From Spirochaetota bacterium (GTDB lineage: Bacteria; Spirochaetota; Spirochaetia; Treponematales; Breznakiellaceae): a stretch of DNA of 64,000 nt. Location of the stretch: positions 1-64,000 of the forward strand of contig JAEXTK010000101.1 in NCBI GenBank assembly GCA_023406985.1, in the 5' to 3' direction. Positions within the stretch are counted from its first letter, which is position 1; each line of letters begins with the position of its first letter. A program made the position numbers and the translations under genes. Positions 51,910 to 61,180 of the stretch are shown in pieces. The notes under the pieces were generated by a model that did not search any database, was not told where the DNA came from, and worked only from the letters and a program-made list of their open reading frames with translations.

Positions 51910-53586
51910 ATGGTAGGTAAAGAGATGCGGTTGGCCGTCAAGCTTACGCTCGGGTTCTTGGCGGTGGTCGCCGTCGCTCTCGTGATCGGCATCACGGGCA
52001 TCGTCAACGTCCTCCGCATGGACGGACTGCTCAACCGCATCTATACGCGAAACCTCGAGCCCATCACCCAGATCGCGGAAGCGAATTTCAACGCCCTCTA
52101 CCACGTCAACAACGCGTACCGCTTCGTCATCGTGCTCTCCGACGCGGAGCTGCAGGAGAGAGCGGACGATGCCAAGCGGTACGACGCCGAATTCAAGAAG
52201 CGCATCGAGCGGTTCCGTACGGCCATGGTGGATCCCCAGGAGGTCGCCCTCCTGGACGATCTGGAAACGAAATGGGGAGAGTATCTCGCCAAGTACGCCG
52301 AATTCGAGCGATTCGCGCTGGCGCACCGCTCCTATGAAGCGAACATGTATCTGTCGGAGACGCTGCGGCCCGCCTACGATACCGCCTCCGCGGCCATGGG
52401 CATCCTCGTCGAATACAACAAGAACCTCGCGGAACGGGCGAACCAGAACGGCAACGCCATCGCGGGCGGCATAACCGCCATGATGGTCATCCTGGTCCTC
52501 ATCGGCGCCTCGGTCGGCGTCTTCCTGGCCTTCTTCATCACCCGATCCATCACGCGCTCGGTCGGCGGCGAACCCGCGGAGATCGCGGCGATGGCGGAAC
52601 GTTTCTCCGCAGGCTATCTGGAGATCCAGGCCAATCAGGACGGGACTCGACTCCAAGGCATCAACAAGTCCTTGACCGAGATGGGCTATCGCCTGCGCGA
52701 GCTCGTGGCCAAGGTCCAGACCGCCGTGACGGAGGTGGCCACCGGCGCGGAGCAGATCAGTTCCGCGGCGCAACGCATGAGCGACGGCGCGGCCGAGCAG
52801 GCCGCGAGCGCCGAGGAAGTCTCCGCCTCCGTAGAGGAGCTCGCGGCGACGGTCAAGCAGAATACCGATAATTCCCTCGCGACCGAACAGATCTCGCGCA
52901 AGGCTTCCGCGGACGCGGGCGAGGGCGGGAACGCGGTCAGCCAGGCCGTCGGCGCCATGAAGGAGATCGCGAATCGGATCGGCATCATCAACGAGATCGC
53001 GCGGCAGACCAACCTCCTGGCCCTCAACGCGGCGATCGAGGCGGCCCGGGCCGGAGAAGCGGGGAAGGGGTTCGCGGTGGTCGCCTCCGAGGTCCGTAAG
53101 CTCGCCGAGAGGTCCCAAAAGGCCGCCGAAGAGATCACCCAGCTCTCGAGCTCCACGGTGCTCAGCGCGACCAAGGCGGGGGAGATCATCGGCCGCATCG
53201 TGCCCGATATCAAGAAGACGGCCGACCTCGTGCAAGAGATCACCGCCGCGTCCAAGGAACAGACGGCGGGGACCGAACAGATCGGGACCGCGCTCGTGCA
53301 GCTGGACTCGGTGATCCAGCAGAACGCGTCGGCGAGCGAAGAGATGGCCTCCATGTCGGAAGAACTTTCCGGCCAGGCCGCGCAGCTTTCCGCGACCATG
53401 TCCTTCTTCAAGCTCGGAGGTTCCGCAGGCGCGCAAACGGGAACTTCCCGGCCCGCGGCGCCGCGGAAGGCGGCCGCGCCGCGTCAGGCCGCGAAGACCG
53501 AAACGACGAAGATCGTGCCCGGCGCGGGGCGGACGGCGCGGGCGCCGTCTTCCCCTTCGAGCGACGCCGACTTCGAGGAATTCTAG
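51910..53586 (+). CDS. Methyl-accepting chemotaxis protein, paralogue of the one at 49229
   Basis: 558 residues, collinear with the first: membrane helix 1, four-helix-bundle sensor domain (about 33-185), membrane helix 2 (about 187-212), and a nearly identical signalling domain ([18 protein letters not shown]). The sensor domain is much less similar than the rest, which indicates tandem duplication followed by divergence of ligand choice. A long Pro/Ala-rich linker ends in DFEEF, matching the DFEQF tail of the first receptor. It overlaps the convergent dacA gene by four bases. Confidence 0.92.
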   Translation: MVGKEMRLAVKLTLGFLAVVAVALVIGITGIVNVLRMDGLLNRIYTRNLEPITQIAEANFNALYHVNNAYRFVIVLSDAELQERADDAKRYDAEFKKRIERFRTAMVDPQEVALLDDLETKWGEYLAKYAEFERFALAHRSYEANMYLSETLRPAYDTASAAMGILVEYNKNLAERANQNGNAIAGGITAMMVILVLIGASVGVFLAFFITRSITRSVGGEPAEIAAMAERFSAGYLEIQANQDGTRLQGINKSLTEMGYRLRELVAKVQTAVTEVATGAEQISSAAQRMSDGAAEQAASAEEVSASVEELAATVKQNTDNSLATEQISRKASADAGEGGNAVSQAVGAMKEIANRIGIINEIARQTNLLALNAAIEAARAGEAGKGFAVVASEVRKLAERSQKAAEEITQLSSSTVLSATKAGEIIGRIVPDIKKTADLVQEITAASKEQTAGTEQIGTALVQLDSVIQQNASASEEMASMSEELSGQAAQLSATMSFFKLGGSAGAQTGTSRPAAPRKAAAPRQAAKTETTKIVPGAGRTARAPSSPSSDADFEEF

Positions 53587-54815
53587 ATCTTACCGAAGAG
53601 TCTCAGGAAGAAGAGCGCGACGCTATCGAGGGCCCGCTTCCAGATGTTGCCCGGCCGCACCTCGGCGGCGGCCGCGAGCGGGACCCTCCGCAGCTCTCCG
53701 AATTGATCGGAGAAGACGAGCTCCGCGAGGACGTCGCCCGCGGCTAGGGGGGCGATGGGGGCGGGGTTCCGGCGGAGTTCCCAGGTGACCGTATCCGCGC
53801 GGTCATTCCCCGCGGTGAACTCCAGGGGTTCGGTGGGGACGAGGGCTACCTCGTTCCGCGCGCCCTTCCATACCCGTATCGGATCCAGGTGTTCCACCAC
53901 CGGCCGAATCGTCCGGAAGTGGGCGAATCCCCAATCCAAGAGGCGTCCTCCGTCCTCCGCGCGAACGCGTCCGCCCTGCGCGGAATTCGCGCCCGGCCCC
54001 CCGAGCAGGACCGCGAGGAGCCTCGTTTCGCCTCTCCGGGCGGTGAGCACGATGTTGTAACCCGATTCGGGCGTATACCCCGTCTTGAGGCCGTCCACGC
54101 CCTCGACCTCGCCGAGCAGGAGGTTGCGGTTGTTTTGGATGACGGTGCCCGGCTTGTCGCGGAAGGATTCGGGTAGGTTGGAGGACTGCGGATAGGCGAA
54201 TTCGCGCACCGCATGGAATTCCGAGAGGGTTTCCGGATGGCGGCCGAGATAGATCTTGCAGAAGGCTGCGAAGTCCCGCGCCGTGGTGAGGTTGAACTCC
54301 GAATAACCTGAGGGATCGACGAAATGCGTCCTGGCGAGGCCGAGGGCGCGGGCCTCCGCGTTCATCCGCTCGACGAAGGCCGCTACCGAACCGGCCGTAT
54401 GGATGGCCGCGGCCACGGCGGCGTCGTTGCCGGAGGCCACCGCCATGCCGAGCATGACCTCCCTGAGCGTCACGCGCTGTCCGGGAGCCAGGAACATGAG
54501 GCTGGACCCCCAGGGCTGCCGCGCGGCCCAGGTCTCGCGCGGAAGGGCTACGCGGTCGTCCAGGGAGAGGCGACCGGCGGCGACGTCTTCCAGCACCAGG
54601 TGCATGGTCATGAGCTTGGTCAGCGAGGCGGGGGGAATGACCGTATCGGCGCTCTTCTCGTAGAGGAGGGCGCCCGTGGTGGCGTCCAAGAGGACGGCCG
54701 ATCGCGAGGCGACCCCCGGGCCGGCTATCTCGGACTCCCCGCCGAACGCGGCGCGCGCCGGGCCGACCAGCTGCGCGCAGGCGAGGATGAGGACGAGGGA
54801 AGGTCGGGACTTCAT
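53583..54815 (-). CDS. dacA: D-alanyl-D-alanine carboxypeptidase
   Basis: 410 residues. Signal peptide (1-22), penicillin-binding domain with Ser64-x-x-Lys67 (PPASLTKLM), Ser128-Gly-Asn ([10 protein letters not shown]) and Lys244-Thr-Gly ([11 protein letters not shown]), then a PBP5 C-terminal beta-domain (about 300-385). A hydrophobic C-terminal stretch ([17 protein letters not shown]) serves as a membrane-binding helix. It trims the terminal D-Ala of peptidoglycan stem peptides in the periplasm. It precedes no other gene in an operon; the asnS stop is 15 bases before it. Confidence 0.94.
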   Translation of the reverse strand: MKSRPSLVLILACAQLVGPARAAFGGESEIAGPGVASRSAVLLDATTGALLYEKSADTVIPPASLTKLMTMHLVLEDVAAGRLSLDDRVALPRETWAARQPWGSSLMFLAPGQRVTLREVMLGMAVASGNDAAVAAAIHTAGSVAAFVERMNAEARALGLARTHFVDPSGYSEFNLTTARDFAAFCKIYLGRHPETLSEFHAVREFAYPQSSNLPESFRDKPGTVIQNNRNLLLGEVEGVDGLKTGYTPESGYNIVLTARRGETRLLAVLLGGPGANSAQGGRVRAEDGGRLLDWGFAHFRTIRPVVEHLDPIRVWKGARNEVALVPTEPLEFTAGNDRADTVTWELRRNPAPIAPLAAGDVLAELVFSDQFGELRRVPLAAAAEVRPGNIWKRALDSVALFFLRLFGKI

Positions 54816-54830
54816 GCGGGAAGGTTTCCT

Positions 54831-56228
54831 CTAGAAATCGGCCTGGCCGACGGCCCGCGGGTACGGGATCACGTCCCGGATGTTCGCCATGCCGGTGACG
54901 TAGAGAATCAGCCGCTCGAAGCCGAGGCCGAACCCCGCGTGGGGGACCGTGCCGAATCGGCGCAGGTCCAGGTACCACCAATAGTCTTCGGGCTTCAAGC
55001 CGAGGTCGGTGAGCCGCTTGGTCAGGACGTCCAGGCGTTCCTCGCGCTCCGACCCGCCGATGATCTCGCCGAGCCGCGGAACGAGGACGTCCATGGCGCG
55101 CACCGTCTTCCCGTCCTCGTTGAGCTTCATGTAGAAAGCCTTGATCTCTTTGGGGTAGTCGGTGACGATGACCGGGCCGCCCGCGACCTTCTCGGTCAGG
55201 AATTTCTCGTGCTCGCTCTGGAGGTCGCAGCCCCAGAAGGGCTTGAACTCGAACTGGTCCGCGTGCTTCTCGAGCTCCGCGACCGCGTCGGTGTAGGTCA
55301 TGTGGCTGAACTTGGCCTGCACGACGGAGGCGAGGGTGTCGATGATGCCCGGCTGGATTCGGGAGTCGAAGAATTCGAGGTCCTCGCGGCAGTCGGAGAG
55401 GGCGCACGCGAAGAGGTGCTTGAGGAAGTCCTCCGCGAGCCGCATGTTGTCTTCTAGGTGGTTGAAGGCCACTTCCGGCTCGACCATCCAGAACTCGGCG
55501 AGGTGCCGCGTGGTGTTGGAATTCTCCGCGCGGAAGGTGGGGCCGAAGGTGTAGACCCGGGAGAGGGCCGTGGCATAGGTTTCGGCCTCCAGCTGGCCGG
55601 AGACCGTGAGGTAGCTCCGCTTGCCGAAGAAATCCTTGGAATAATCGACGCTCTTTCCGGACTTCGCGACCGCGTCCAGGTCCAGGGTGGTCACCTGGAA
55701 CATCGCGCCGGCGCCCTCGGCGTCGCTCGCGGTGATGAGGGGCGTGTGGAGGTACTGGAAACCGCGGTGCTGGAAGAACTCGTGGATGGAGAAGGCCAAG
55801 CGGCTCCGCACGCGGGCGACCGCGCCGAAGGTATTGGTGCGGGCGCGGAGGTGGCCGACCTCGCGGAGGAATTCGAACGAGTGCCGCTTCTTCTGGAGCG
55901 GGTACGTATCGACCGGGGCGTCCCCGATGACCGCCACCGTGGTCGCGGCGATTTCGGAGGCCTGGCCCGCCGCGGGAGAGGGCACGAGGGTGCCCTCGGC
56001 CTCCACGGAAGCCCCGGTGACCGCCGCGGCGAGGGCCGCTTCGGTGGCGCCGTCAAGGCCCTTGGACCGGTCGAAGGCGAGCTGGAGGCTCCGGAAACAG
56101 GAACCGTCGTTCAGCTCGAGGAAGACGAGGTTTTTCGAATCGCGCTTGGTCCGGACCCAGCCGCGGACGACGATCTTTCTACCGTCGGCGGGAAGGGCGA
56201 GGATGTCCTTGATGAGGATCGTATCCAT
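54831..56228 (-). CDS. asnS: Asparagine-tRNA ligase
   Basis: 465 residues from the ATG at 56228, the usual AsnRS length. N-terminal OB fold (about 10-110, KIVVRGWVRTKRDSKNLVFLELNDGS split in two), then class II catalytic domain: motif 2 region FRAENSNTTRHLAEFWMVEPEVAF and motif 3 GFGLGFERLILYVTG. It charges tRNA-Asn. The presence of a dedicated AsnRS implies no need for the indirect GatCAB route for asparagine. The start is close to the -10 box (about ten bases), with only a weak ribosome site. Confidence 0.96.
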   Translation of the reverse strand: MDTILIKDILALPADGRKIVVRGWVRTKRDSKNLVFLELNDGSCFRSLQLAFDRSKGLDGATEAALAAAVTGASVEAEGTLVPSPAAGQASEIAATTVAVIGDAPVDTYPLQKKRHSFEFLREVGHLRARTNTFGAVARVRSRLAFSIHEFFQHRGFQYLHTPLITASDAEGAGAMFQVTTLDLDAVAKSGKSVDYSKDFFGKRSYLTVSGQLEAETYATALSRVYTFGPTFRAENSNTTRHLAEFWMVEPEVAFNHLEDNMRLAEDFLKHLFACALSDCREDLEFFDSRIQPGIIDTLASVVQAKFSHMTYTDAVAELEKHADQFEFKPFWGCDLQSEHEKFLTEKVAGGPVIVTDYPKEIKAFYMKLNEDGKTVRAMDVLVPRLGEIIGGSEREERLDVLTKRLTDLGLKPEDYWWYLDLRRFGTVPHAGFGLGFERLILYVTGMANIRDVIPYPRAVGQADF

Positions 56229-56237
56229 GATTCGCTC

Positions 56238-56267
56238 AGTATAGCCGCTTTCCTCACCGCGCGTCAA
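56238..56267 (-). promoter_or_regulatory. Promoter of asnS, near-leaderless
   Basis: Minus strand: TTGACG (56262-56267), 18-bp spacer, TATACT (56238-56243). The ATG at 56228 is ten bases beyond the -10, so the expected leader is about three bases. Confidence 0.6.
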
Positions 56268-56288
56268 AGGTGGCCGTCGGAGGGGTAT

Positions 56289-56333
56289 TGCATAAGTATT
56301 CGTAATATGCGCATAATCGTCGCATATTTATGC
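56289..56333 (+). promoter_or_regulatory. gltA promoter covered by GCATA/TATGC half-sites
   Basis: Promoter TTGCAT (56289-56294), 17-bp spacer, CATAAT (56312-56317). It is overlaid by GCATA-AG-TATTC (56290-56301), TATGC-GCATA (56306-56315) and the perfect GCATA-TT-TATGC (56322-56333). The last one ends 11 bases before the ATG at 56345 and matches the icd element. A regulator bound here would cover the whole promoter. Confidence 0.65.
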
Positions 56334-56344
56334 ATGGAGGGTGT

Positions 56345-57682
56345 ATGGCCGAGAAGGACTATATCGGCAGGACCATGGCGAACAACGCCATCGAACCGGA
56401 TCTCTACGCCAAGTACAACGTAAAGCGCGGACTCCGTAACGCCGACGGCACCGGCGTCCTCGTAGGCCTCACGCGCGTCGGCGACGTCCATGGGTATATC
56501 ATAGATGAAGGCGAACGCGTCGCCGTGCCCGGCAAACTCTACTACCGCGGCATCGACGTGGAAGAGCTCGTAGCCGCGGCCGCGGCCGAGAAACGATACG
56601 GCTATGAGGAGTCGGTGTATCTCCTCATGTTCGGCGAACTGCCGAGCAAGGAAGACCTCGCGAGTTTCTGCGATATGCTCGGGGAGAAGCGCATCCTCCC
56701 GGACAATTTCGCCGAAGACACCATCATGAAGGTCCCCTCTCCGGACATCATGAACAAGCTTGCCCGGTCGGTGCTCACCTGTTACGCCTACGACCCGAAG
56801 CCGGAAGACCTCTCGCCGGAGAACGTCCTGCGCCAGTGCGTGGAACTCATCGCGCGGTTTCCGACCATGGCCGCCTACGCCTATATGGCCAAGAAGCACT
56901 ATTACGACCATCAGAGCCTGTTCATCCATACGCCCACGCCGTCCTGCTCCACGGCGGAGACCCTGCTGTCCCTCATCCGGCCCGACCGTCAGTTCACGCG
57001 GCTGGAGGCGGAAATCCTCGATCTCGCGCTCGTGCTCCATGCCGAGCACGGCGGCGGCAACAACTCCACCTTCGCCGTGCACCTCGTATCCTCCGCGGAC
57101 ACGGACACCTATTCGGCCATCGCCGCGGGCGTGGGCTCCCTCAAGGGCTTCAAGCACGGCGGCGCCAACATCAAGGTCATGGGCATGATGGAGGACGTCA
57201 AGGCCGGCGTGAAGAACTGGGCCGACGAAGGCCAGATCGCCGACTACCTCGTCAAGATCCTCAAGGGCGAGGCCTACGACCGATCCGGCCTCATCTACGG
57301 CCAGGGACACGCCGTCTATACCATCTCCGATCCGCGCGCGACGCTCCTCCGCGACAAGGCCGCCGAACTGGCCCAGGAGAAGGGCCTCATGGAGGAGTTC
57401 GGCCTGTACCGCAGCATCGAGAAGCTCGTACCCGAAGTCTTCAAGAAGGTGAAGGGTTCGGACAAGGCGATCTGCACGAACGTGGATTTCTATTCAGGGT
57501 TCGTGTACCGGATGCTCGGCATACCCGGGGAGCTCTATACGCCCATCTTCGCGATCAGCCGCGTGGCCGGCTGGTGCGCCCACCGCATGGAAGAGATCAT
57601 CTCGGGCGGCCGCATCATTCGCCCCGCCTACAAGTGCGTGCAGTCCCGTCTTCCCTACGAGCCCATGAGCGACCGAACGTAA
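56345..57682 (+). CDS. gltA: Citrate synthase (citrate/2-methylcitrate synthase family)
   Basis: 445 residues from the ATG at 56345, with GGAGG five bases upstream. It condenses oxaloacetate with acetyl-CoA. Signs: LYYRGIDVEELV, LHAEHGGGNNSTF, SLKGFKHGGAN with the catalytic histidines, LIYGQGHAVYT, RVAGWCAHRMEE and RPAYK. With icd it provides the oxidative route to 2-oxoglutarate for glutamate; both share the same operator-like repeat. A 2-methylcitrate role is less likely because no propionate genes are near. A terminator follows directly. Confidence 0.93.
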   Translation: MAEKDYIGRTMANNAIEPDLYAKYNVKRGLRNADGTGVLVGLTRVGDVHGYIIDEGERVAVPGKLYYRGIDVEELVAAAAAEKRYGYEESVYLLMFGELPSKEDLASFCDMLGEKRILPDNFAEDTIMKVPSPDIMNKLARSVLTCYAYDPKPEDLSPENVLRQCVELIARFPTMAAYAYMAKKHYYDHQSLFIHTPTPSCSTAETLLSLIRPDRQFTRLEAEILDLALVLHAEHGGGNNSTFAVHLVSSADTDTYSAIAAGVGSLKGFKHGGANIKVMGMMEDVKAGVKNWADEGQIADYLVKILKGEAYDRSGLIYGQGHAVYTISDPRATLLRDKAAELAQEKGLMEEFGLYRSIEKLVPEVFKKVKGSDKAICTNVDFYSGFVYRMLGIPGELYTPIFAISRVAGWCAHRMEEIISGGRIIRPAYKCVQSRLPYEPMSDRT

Positions 57683-57720
57683 AAAAAAGACCGTCCGGTT
57701 TCCCGGACGGTCCGCCTCCT
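57681..57720. terminator. Bidirectional intrinsic terminator after gltA and the EF-G-like gene
   Basis: GACCGTCCGG (57689-57698) and CCGGACGGTC (57703-57712) form a perfect 10-bp stem with a TTTC loop. AAAAAAAA lies before it (U-tract for the minus strand) and CTCCTTTGT follows. It serves both gltA and the convergent EF-G-like gene. Confidence 0.88.
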
Positions 57721-57824
57721 TTGTCTCGCGGCGAAAACTCCGCGTAGCGGGGCGCGCGTCTTGAGCGCGCCGCGCCGCGGCGGGGGCCGCGATTCCCCCC
57801 TTCAACGTTTCGCTTACGGGATGC

Positions 57825-59906
57825 CTATTCTTCCGTCTCCTGCACCCTGAACGCCTGCGCGGCCTTGATGATCTCGTCGGCGATCTTACCGGTGATCGGA
57901 GCGTAGTGGTCGAACTCCACGCTGAAGGAACCGGTGCCGCTCGTCATGGACCTGAGGTCGATGGAATAGCGCAGGAGTTCCGCCTGCGGCGCCTGCGCCT
58001 TGATTTCCTCGATGCCGCCGCCGACGGATTGCTGGCCCTGGATCCGGCCACGCTTCCCGGAGAGGTCGGACATGACGTCGCCGAGGTACTTGTCCTCCAC
58101 GAAGACGGTGAGGTTCATGATGGGTTCGAGGAGCGAGGGAGCCGCGTTCTTCATGGCTTCCCGGAACGCGTTCCGCGCGGCGAGCTTGAACGCGAGTTCC
58201 GAAGAATCCACCGGGTGTTCCTTACCGTCGGTGATCTTCACCTCCACGTCCACGACCGGGTAGCCCGCGAGCACGCCCGCGGCCATGCCCTCGAGGACGC
58301 CCTTTTCCACGCCGGGAATGTAACCCTTGGAAATGGCGCCGCCGAAGACCGCGTTCACGAACTTATACTTTTCGCCGCGGGGCAGGGGCGCGATCTCGAG
58401 CGCGACCTTGGCGTACTGGCCGTGGCCGCCGGTCTGCTTCTTGTGCGTGTATTCCGCCGGGGCCTTCTTGCCGATGGTCTCGCGGTAGGCGACGCGCGGC
58501 ACGTGGGTCTGCACCTCGATTTTCTGGTTCGCCTTGATCTTGTCCAGGATGATGTTGACGTGGAGTTCGCCCATCCCGGAGATGACGGTTTCCTTGGTCT
58601 CGGCGTTGAAGGCGTAGCGGAAGGTGCGGTCCTCTTCCGTGGCGCGGAGCAGGGCCTCGCCGAGCTTGTCCTCGTCCTTCTTCTGCACGGCGCTCACGGA
58701 GACGGCGTGGACCGGCTCCGGCAGCCGCAGGGGCACGAAGGAGAGCGGTTCGCCGGCCGAGAGCGTATCGTTCGTCTTGACGGAGGCGACCTTGGAGATG
58801 ACGCCCACGTCGCCGGCGTACAGTTCGCGCACCTCTTCCAGTTTCTTGCCCTGGCAGATATAGATCTTACCGACCTTCTCTTTCTTGTTCTCCGTGACGT
58901 TGAAAATTTCCGCGTCGCTCGTGAGCTTGCCTCTGACCACCTTGAGCCAGGAAAGCTTGCCGGAGAATTGGTCGAAGGCGGTCTTTACGACGAAGGCCGC
59001 GAAGGGCTTGTCGGGATCGATGGGGACGGCCGTTTCGGTCCCGTCCGCGGCCCGGCTCCGCTCCTCGGCGGATCGGGGACTCGGTCCGATGTCGGAAATG
59101 AAATCCAGGAAGGGGACGAGTCCGGAGTTTTTGACGGGAATGCCGCAGAAGGCGGGAACGAACTTGTGTTCGGCCAGGGCTTCGATGAGGCCCGTGTGCA
59201 TCTCCGCGGCGTCGAGGCTGCCCTTATTGACGTAGTGCTCCATGAGCTCGTCGTCGCCTTCCGCCGCCGCCTCGATGAGGCGCTCGCGCGCCTCGCTGAC
59301 CGCGTCCGCGTATTCGGCGGGGATCGGACCCTCTTTCTCCAGGCCGTCCGGCTGGACGAAATACGCCTTTTCGTTGAGGACGTCGATCACGCCCTTGAAC
59401 GCGGCCCCGGCTCCCATGGGCAGGGTGAACGGCACGGGTTCGACCTTGAATTTTTCCTTGATGTCGGCGAGCGCGGTGTCGAAGCTCGCCCGCTCGTCGT
59501 CGAGCTTGCTGACGTAAATGCCCCGCGGCTTGCTGCGCTGCTCGAGCGCGCGCCAGAGCTTGACCGTCTCTATCTGGACGCCGGCGCGGCCGTCGACCAA
59601 CACGAGCGCGAATTCCGCGGACCGGATGGCCAGGATGAGGTCCCCGACGAAGTCGGAAGATCCCGGCGCGTCCAAGAAATTGATCTTCTCGCCTTTCCAA
59701 TCCACATGGGCGAGAGCCGCATAAATCGATATCTTGCGATCGATCTCTTCGGGGCTCGAGTCCCCGACCGTCTTGCCGGATTCGATCGTTTCGGGTTTTG
59801 AAATCGCTCCGCCGGCAAAAAGAAGACGCTCTAGGAGCGTCGTTTTCCCGGTTCCGCCGTGCCCCGCTAACGATACGTTCTTGATGAGATCCGTGGTGTA
59901 GCTCAT
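57825..59906 (-). CDS. EF-G-like GTPase (EF-G2 branch)
   Basis: 693 residues from the ATG at 59906, with AAGGAG ribosome site. GTPase motifs: GHGGTGKTT (P-loop, residues 16-24), DAPGSSDF (canonical DTPGHVDF), SKLDDE (canonical NKxD). The catalytic histidine of true EF-G in the DTPGH motif is Ser here, as expected for the EF-G2/EF-G-like branch, where it is also missing. Domains II-V follow, including GHGQYAKVALEIAPLP and GYPVVDVEVKITDGKEHPVDSSELAFK. Canonical fusA is presumably elsewhere. The frame stays open upstream to 61142 but that region encodes another gene on the opposite strand. Confidence 0.88.
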   Translation of the reverse strand: MSYTTDLIKNVSLAGHGGTGKTTLLERLLFAGGAISKPETIESGKTVGDSSPEEIDRKISIYAALAHVDWKGEKINFLDAPGSSDFVGDLILAIRSAEFALVLVDGRAGVQIETVKLWRALEQRSKPRGIYVSKLDDERASFDTALADIKEKFKVEPVPFTLPMGAGAAFKGVIDVLNEKAYFVQPDGLEKEGPIPAEYADAVSEARERLIEAAAEGDDELMEHYVNKGSLDAAEMHTGLIEALAEHKFVPAFCGIPVKNSGLVPFLDFISDIGPSPRSAEERSRAADGTETAVPIDPDKPFAAFVVKTAFDQFSGKLSWLKVVRGKLTSDAEIFNVTENKKEKVGKIYICQGKKLEEVRELYAGDVGVISKVASVKTNDTLSAGEPLSFVPLRLPEPVHAVSVSAVQKKDEDKLGEALLRATEEDRTFRYAFNAETKETVISGMGELHVNIILDKIKANQKIEVQTHVPRVAYRETIGKKAPAEYTHKKQTGGHGQYAKVALEIAPLPRGEKYKFVNAVFGGAISKGYIPGVEKGVLEGMAAGVLAGYPVVDVEVKITDGKEHPVDSSELAFKLAARNAFREAMKNAAPSLLEPIMNLTVFVEDKYLGDVMSDLSGKRGRIQGQQSVGGGIEEIKAQAPQAELLRYSIDLRSMTSGTGSFSVEFDHYAPITGKIADEIIKAAQAFRVQETEE

Positions 59907-59936
59907 GGTGGCTTCTCCTTGGGGAGTATGTCGTCC

Positions 59937-59965
59937 ATGATGAGGCCGGCGGAAAGGATTGTCAA
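59937..59965 (-). promoter_or_regulatory. Promoter of the EF-G-like gene, sharing its -35 with the divergent gene
   Basis: Minus strand: consensus TTGACA (59960-59965), 17-bp spacer, CATCAT (59937-59942). The leader is about 24 nt with AAGGAG. The heptamer TTGTCAA (59959-59965) also provides the -35 box of the plus-strand promoter. Confidence 0.65.
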
Positions 59966-59987
59966 GAAAATTGTCCGCGCGTATAGT
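59959..59987 (+). promoter_or_regulatory. Promoter of the coiled-coil gene, leaderless layout
   Basis: TTGTCA (59959-59964), 17-bp spacer, TATAGT (59982-59987). The ATG at 59994 is seven bases past the -10. GAGGA touches the ATG and cannot act as a spaced ribosome site. The -35 box overlaps that of the EF-G-like gene by five bases. Confidence 0.7.
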
Positions 59988-59993
59988 TGAGGA

Positions 59994-61133
59994 ATGGACG
60001 AACGTAGACGAGACATAGCCGACCTGCAGAAGCGTATGGAGACCTACGTCCGTTCGCTCGACGCGGCGAAGGAGGCGTTGGGAACCGCCGCGCTGTCCGA
60101 CGCGCGCGCGGAGAGCGTCCTTGCCGATGCGGTGAACGAAGCCGCGCGCCTCGCCCGCGATATCGCGGAGGCGCGGACCGAGGCGCAGGCGGTCGCCCGC
60201 GATATGGAGCGCTTCCAAGAGGCGCGGCTCGCCGAACGCGGCGGCAAGAAGGAACTGGACGCCCTGCGCCGGTCTCTCGTCGAATCCCAGACCCGCCTCG
60301 GCGAGGCGGCCCTCGCTTCGGCGGAAGCCCCCGCCGGCTTCGAGCCGTTCCGCCTCCGCATCGACGCGGTCGCCGGCCGCATCGAGGATCTGGAAGCGCG
60401 CATCGCCGAGCTGGAAAACTCGACCGGGGAGGGCGGCCTCATCGCCCACTTGGGGCGGAGCGCGCGGACCGTGTTCCTGCGTTCTTCCCAGACGTCGCGG
60501 CGCGCGGAGGGCCAGCGGATCCTCGCGGAGGCGGGCGCCGCCATCAGGGGCGAGGCGCTCGCTTCGGAGGACGAGGCGGTCCGCGCGGCGAGCGAGGCGC
60601 TGACGGCGCAGGGCGAGGCGATCGCCCGCGCGGAGGCGGCGTTGGCCGCCGTGAGGACCGAACTGAAGGAATTGACCGATCGGCTCCAGTCCGTCGCGGG
60701 CAGCCCCCGCCGCGCCGTCCAGCGCCTGGAAAAGGCCGCGGAAGAGGGGGAGGGGAGCCTCGCCCGGCTCCGCAGGGACGTGGGCGAGCGGCTCCTCGCG
60801 GCCGCGGGCGAAGCGTCTTCCGCCCCCCACGCGAAGGACCCGTTCGTCGCCTTCGCCGCGGCGTTCCTCTCCGAGGGCGCCGTCGCCGCCCACCGTTCCG
60901 CTGCCCGTTCCGCGGCCGCCTCCATCGCCTCCGCGGAGAAACAAATCCGCAAACTCGAAGCATCCATACGGATCGACGCCCTCTACGCGGAGGTCGCGCG
61001 GCTCCGATCCGCGGTCGCGGACCATGAGCGGCGCATCGCCGCGAGCAAGCGGGCCGTGGAGGATATGGGCCAGCGCATTTCCGACGCCGAACGGGAAATC
61101 GCCGGCCTGGAGGCCGCGCGCGGCGAGGGCTAA
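59994..61133 (+). CDS. Coiled-coil protein of unknown function
   Basis: 379 residues, almost wholly Ala/Glu/Arg/Leu-rich helix with heptad character. A more conserved-looking centre (about 140-175) reads GLIAHLGRSARTVFLRSSQT. No signal peptide, membrane helix or enzyme motif is seen. It lies 47 bases before parE on the same strand, each with its own leaderless-type promoter. A chromosome- or cell-structure role near topoisomerase genes is possible but unproven. I recognise no family. Confidence 0.7.
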   Translation: MDERRRDIADLQKRMETYVRSLDAAKEALGTAALSDARAESVLADAVNEAARLARDIAEARTEAQAVARDMERFQEARLAERGGKKELDALRRSLVESQTRLGEAALASAEAPAGFEPFRLRIDAVAGRIEDLEARIAELENSTGEGGLIAHLGRSARTVFLRSSQTSRRAEGQRILAEAGAAIRGEALASEDEAVRAASEALTAQGEAIARAEAALAAVRTELKELTDRLQSVAGSPRRAVQRLEKAAEEGEGSLARLRRDVGERLLAAAGEASSAPHAKDPFVAFAAAFLSEGAVAAHRSAARSAAASIASAEKQIRKLEASIRIDALYAEVARLRSAVADHERRIAASKRAVEDMGQRISDAEREIAGLEAARGEG

Positions 61134-61144
61134 CCTCCCCACGG

Positions 61145-61174
61145 TTCACGAAGAGGGTCGCTTCGTGCTATCAT
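61145..61174 (+). promoter_or_regulatory. Promoter of parE, leaderless layout
   Basis: TTCACG (61145-61150), 18-bp spacer, TATCAT (61169-61174). The ATG at 61181 is seven bases past the -10, with no Shine-Dalgarno sequence. Confidence 0.6.
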
Positions 61175-61180
61175 TGCCGC

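Noticed and set aside
59907..61142. Minus-strand upstream extension of the EF-G-like gene
   Set aside because: The extension is antisense to the coiled-coil gene. The ATG at 59906 has a proper AAGGAG site and matches the start of EF-G2 proteins.
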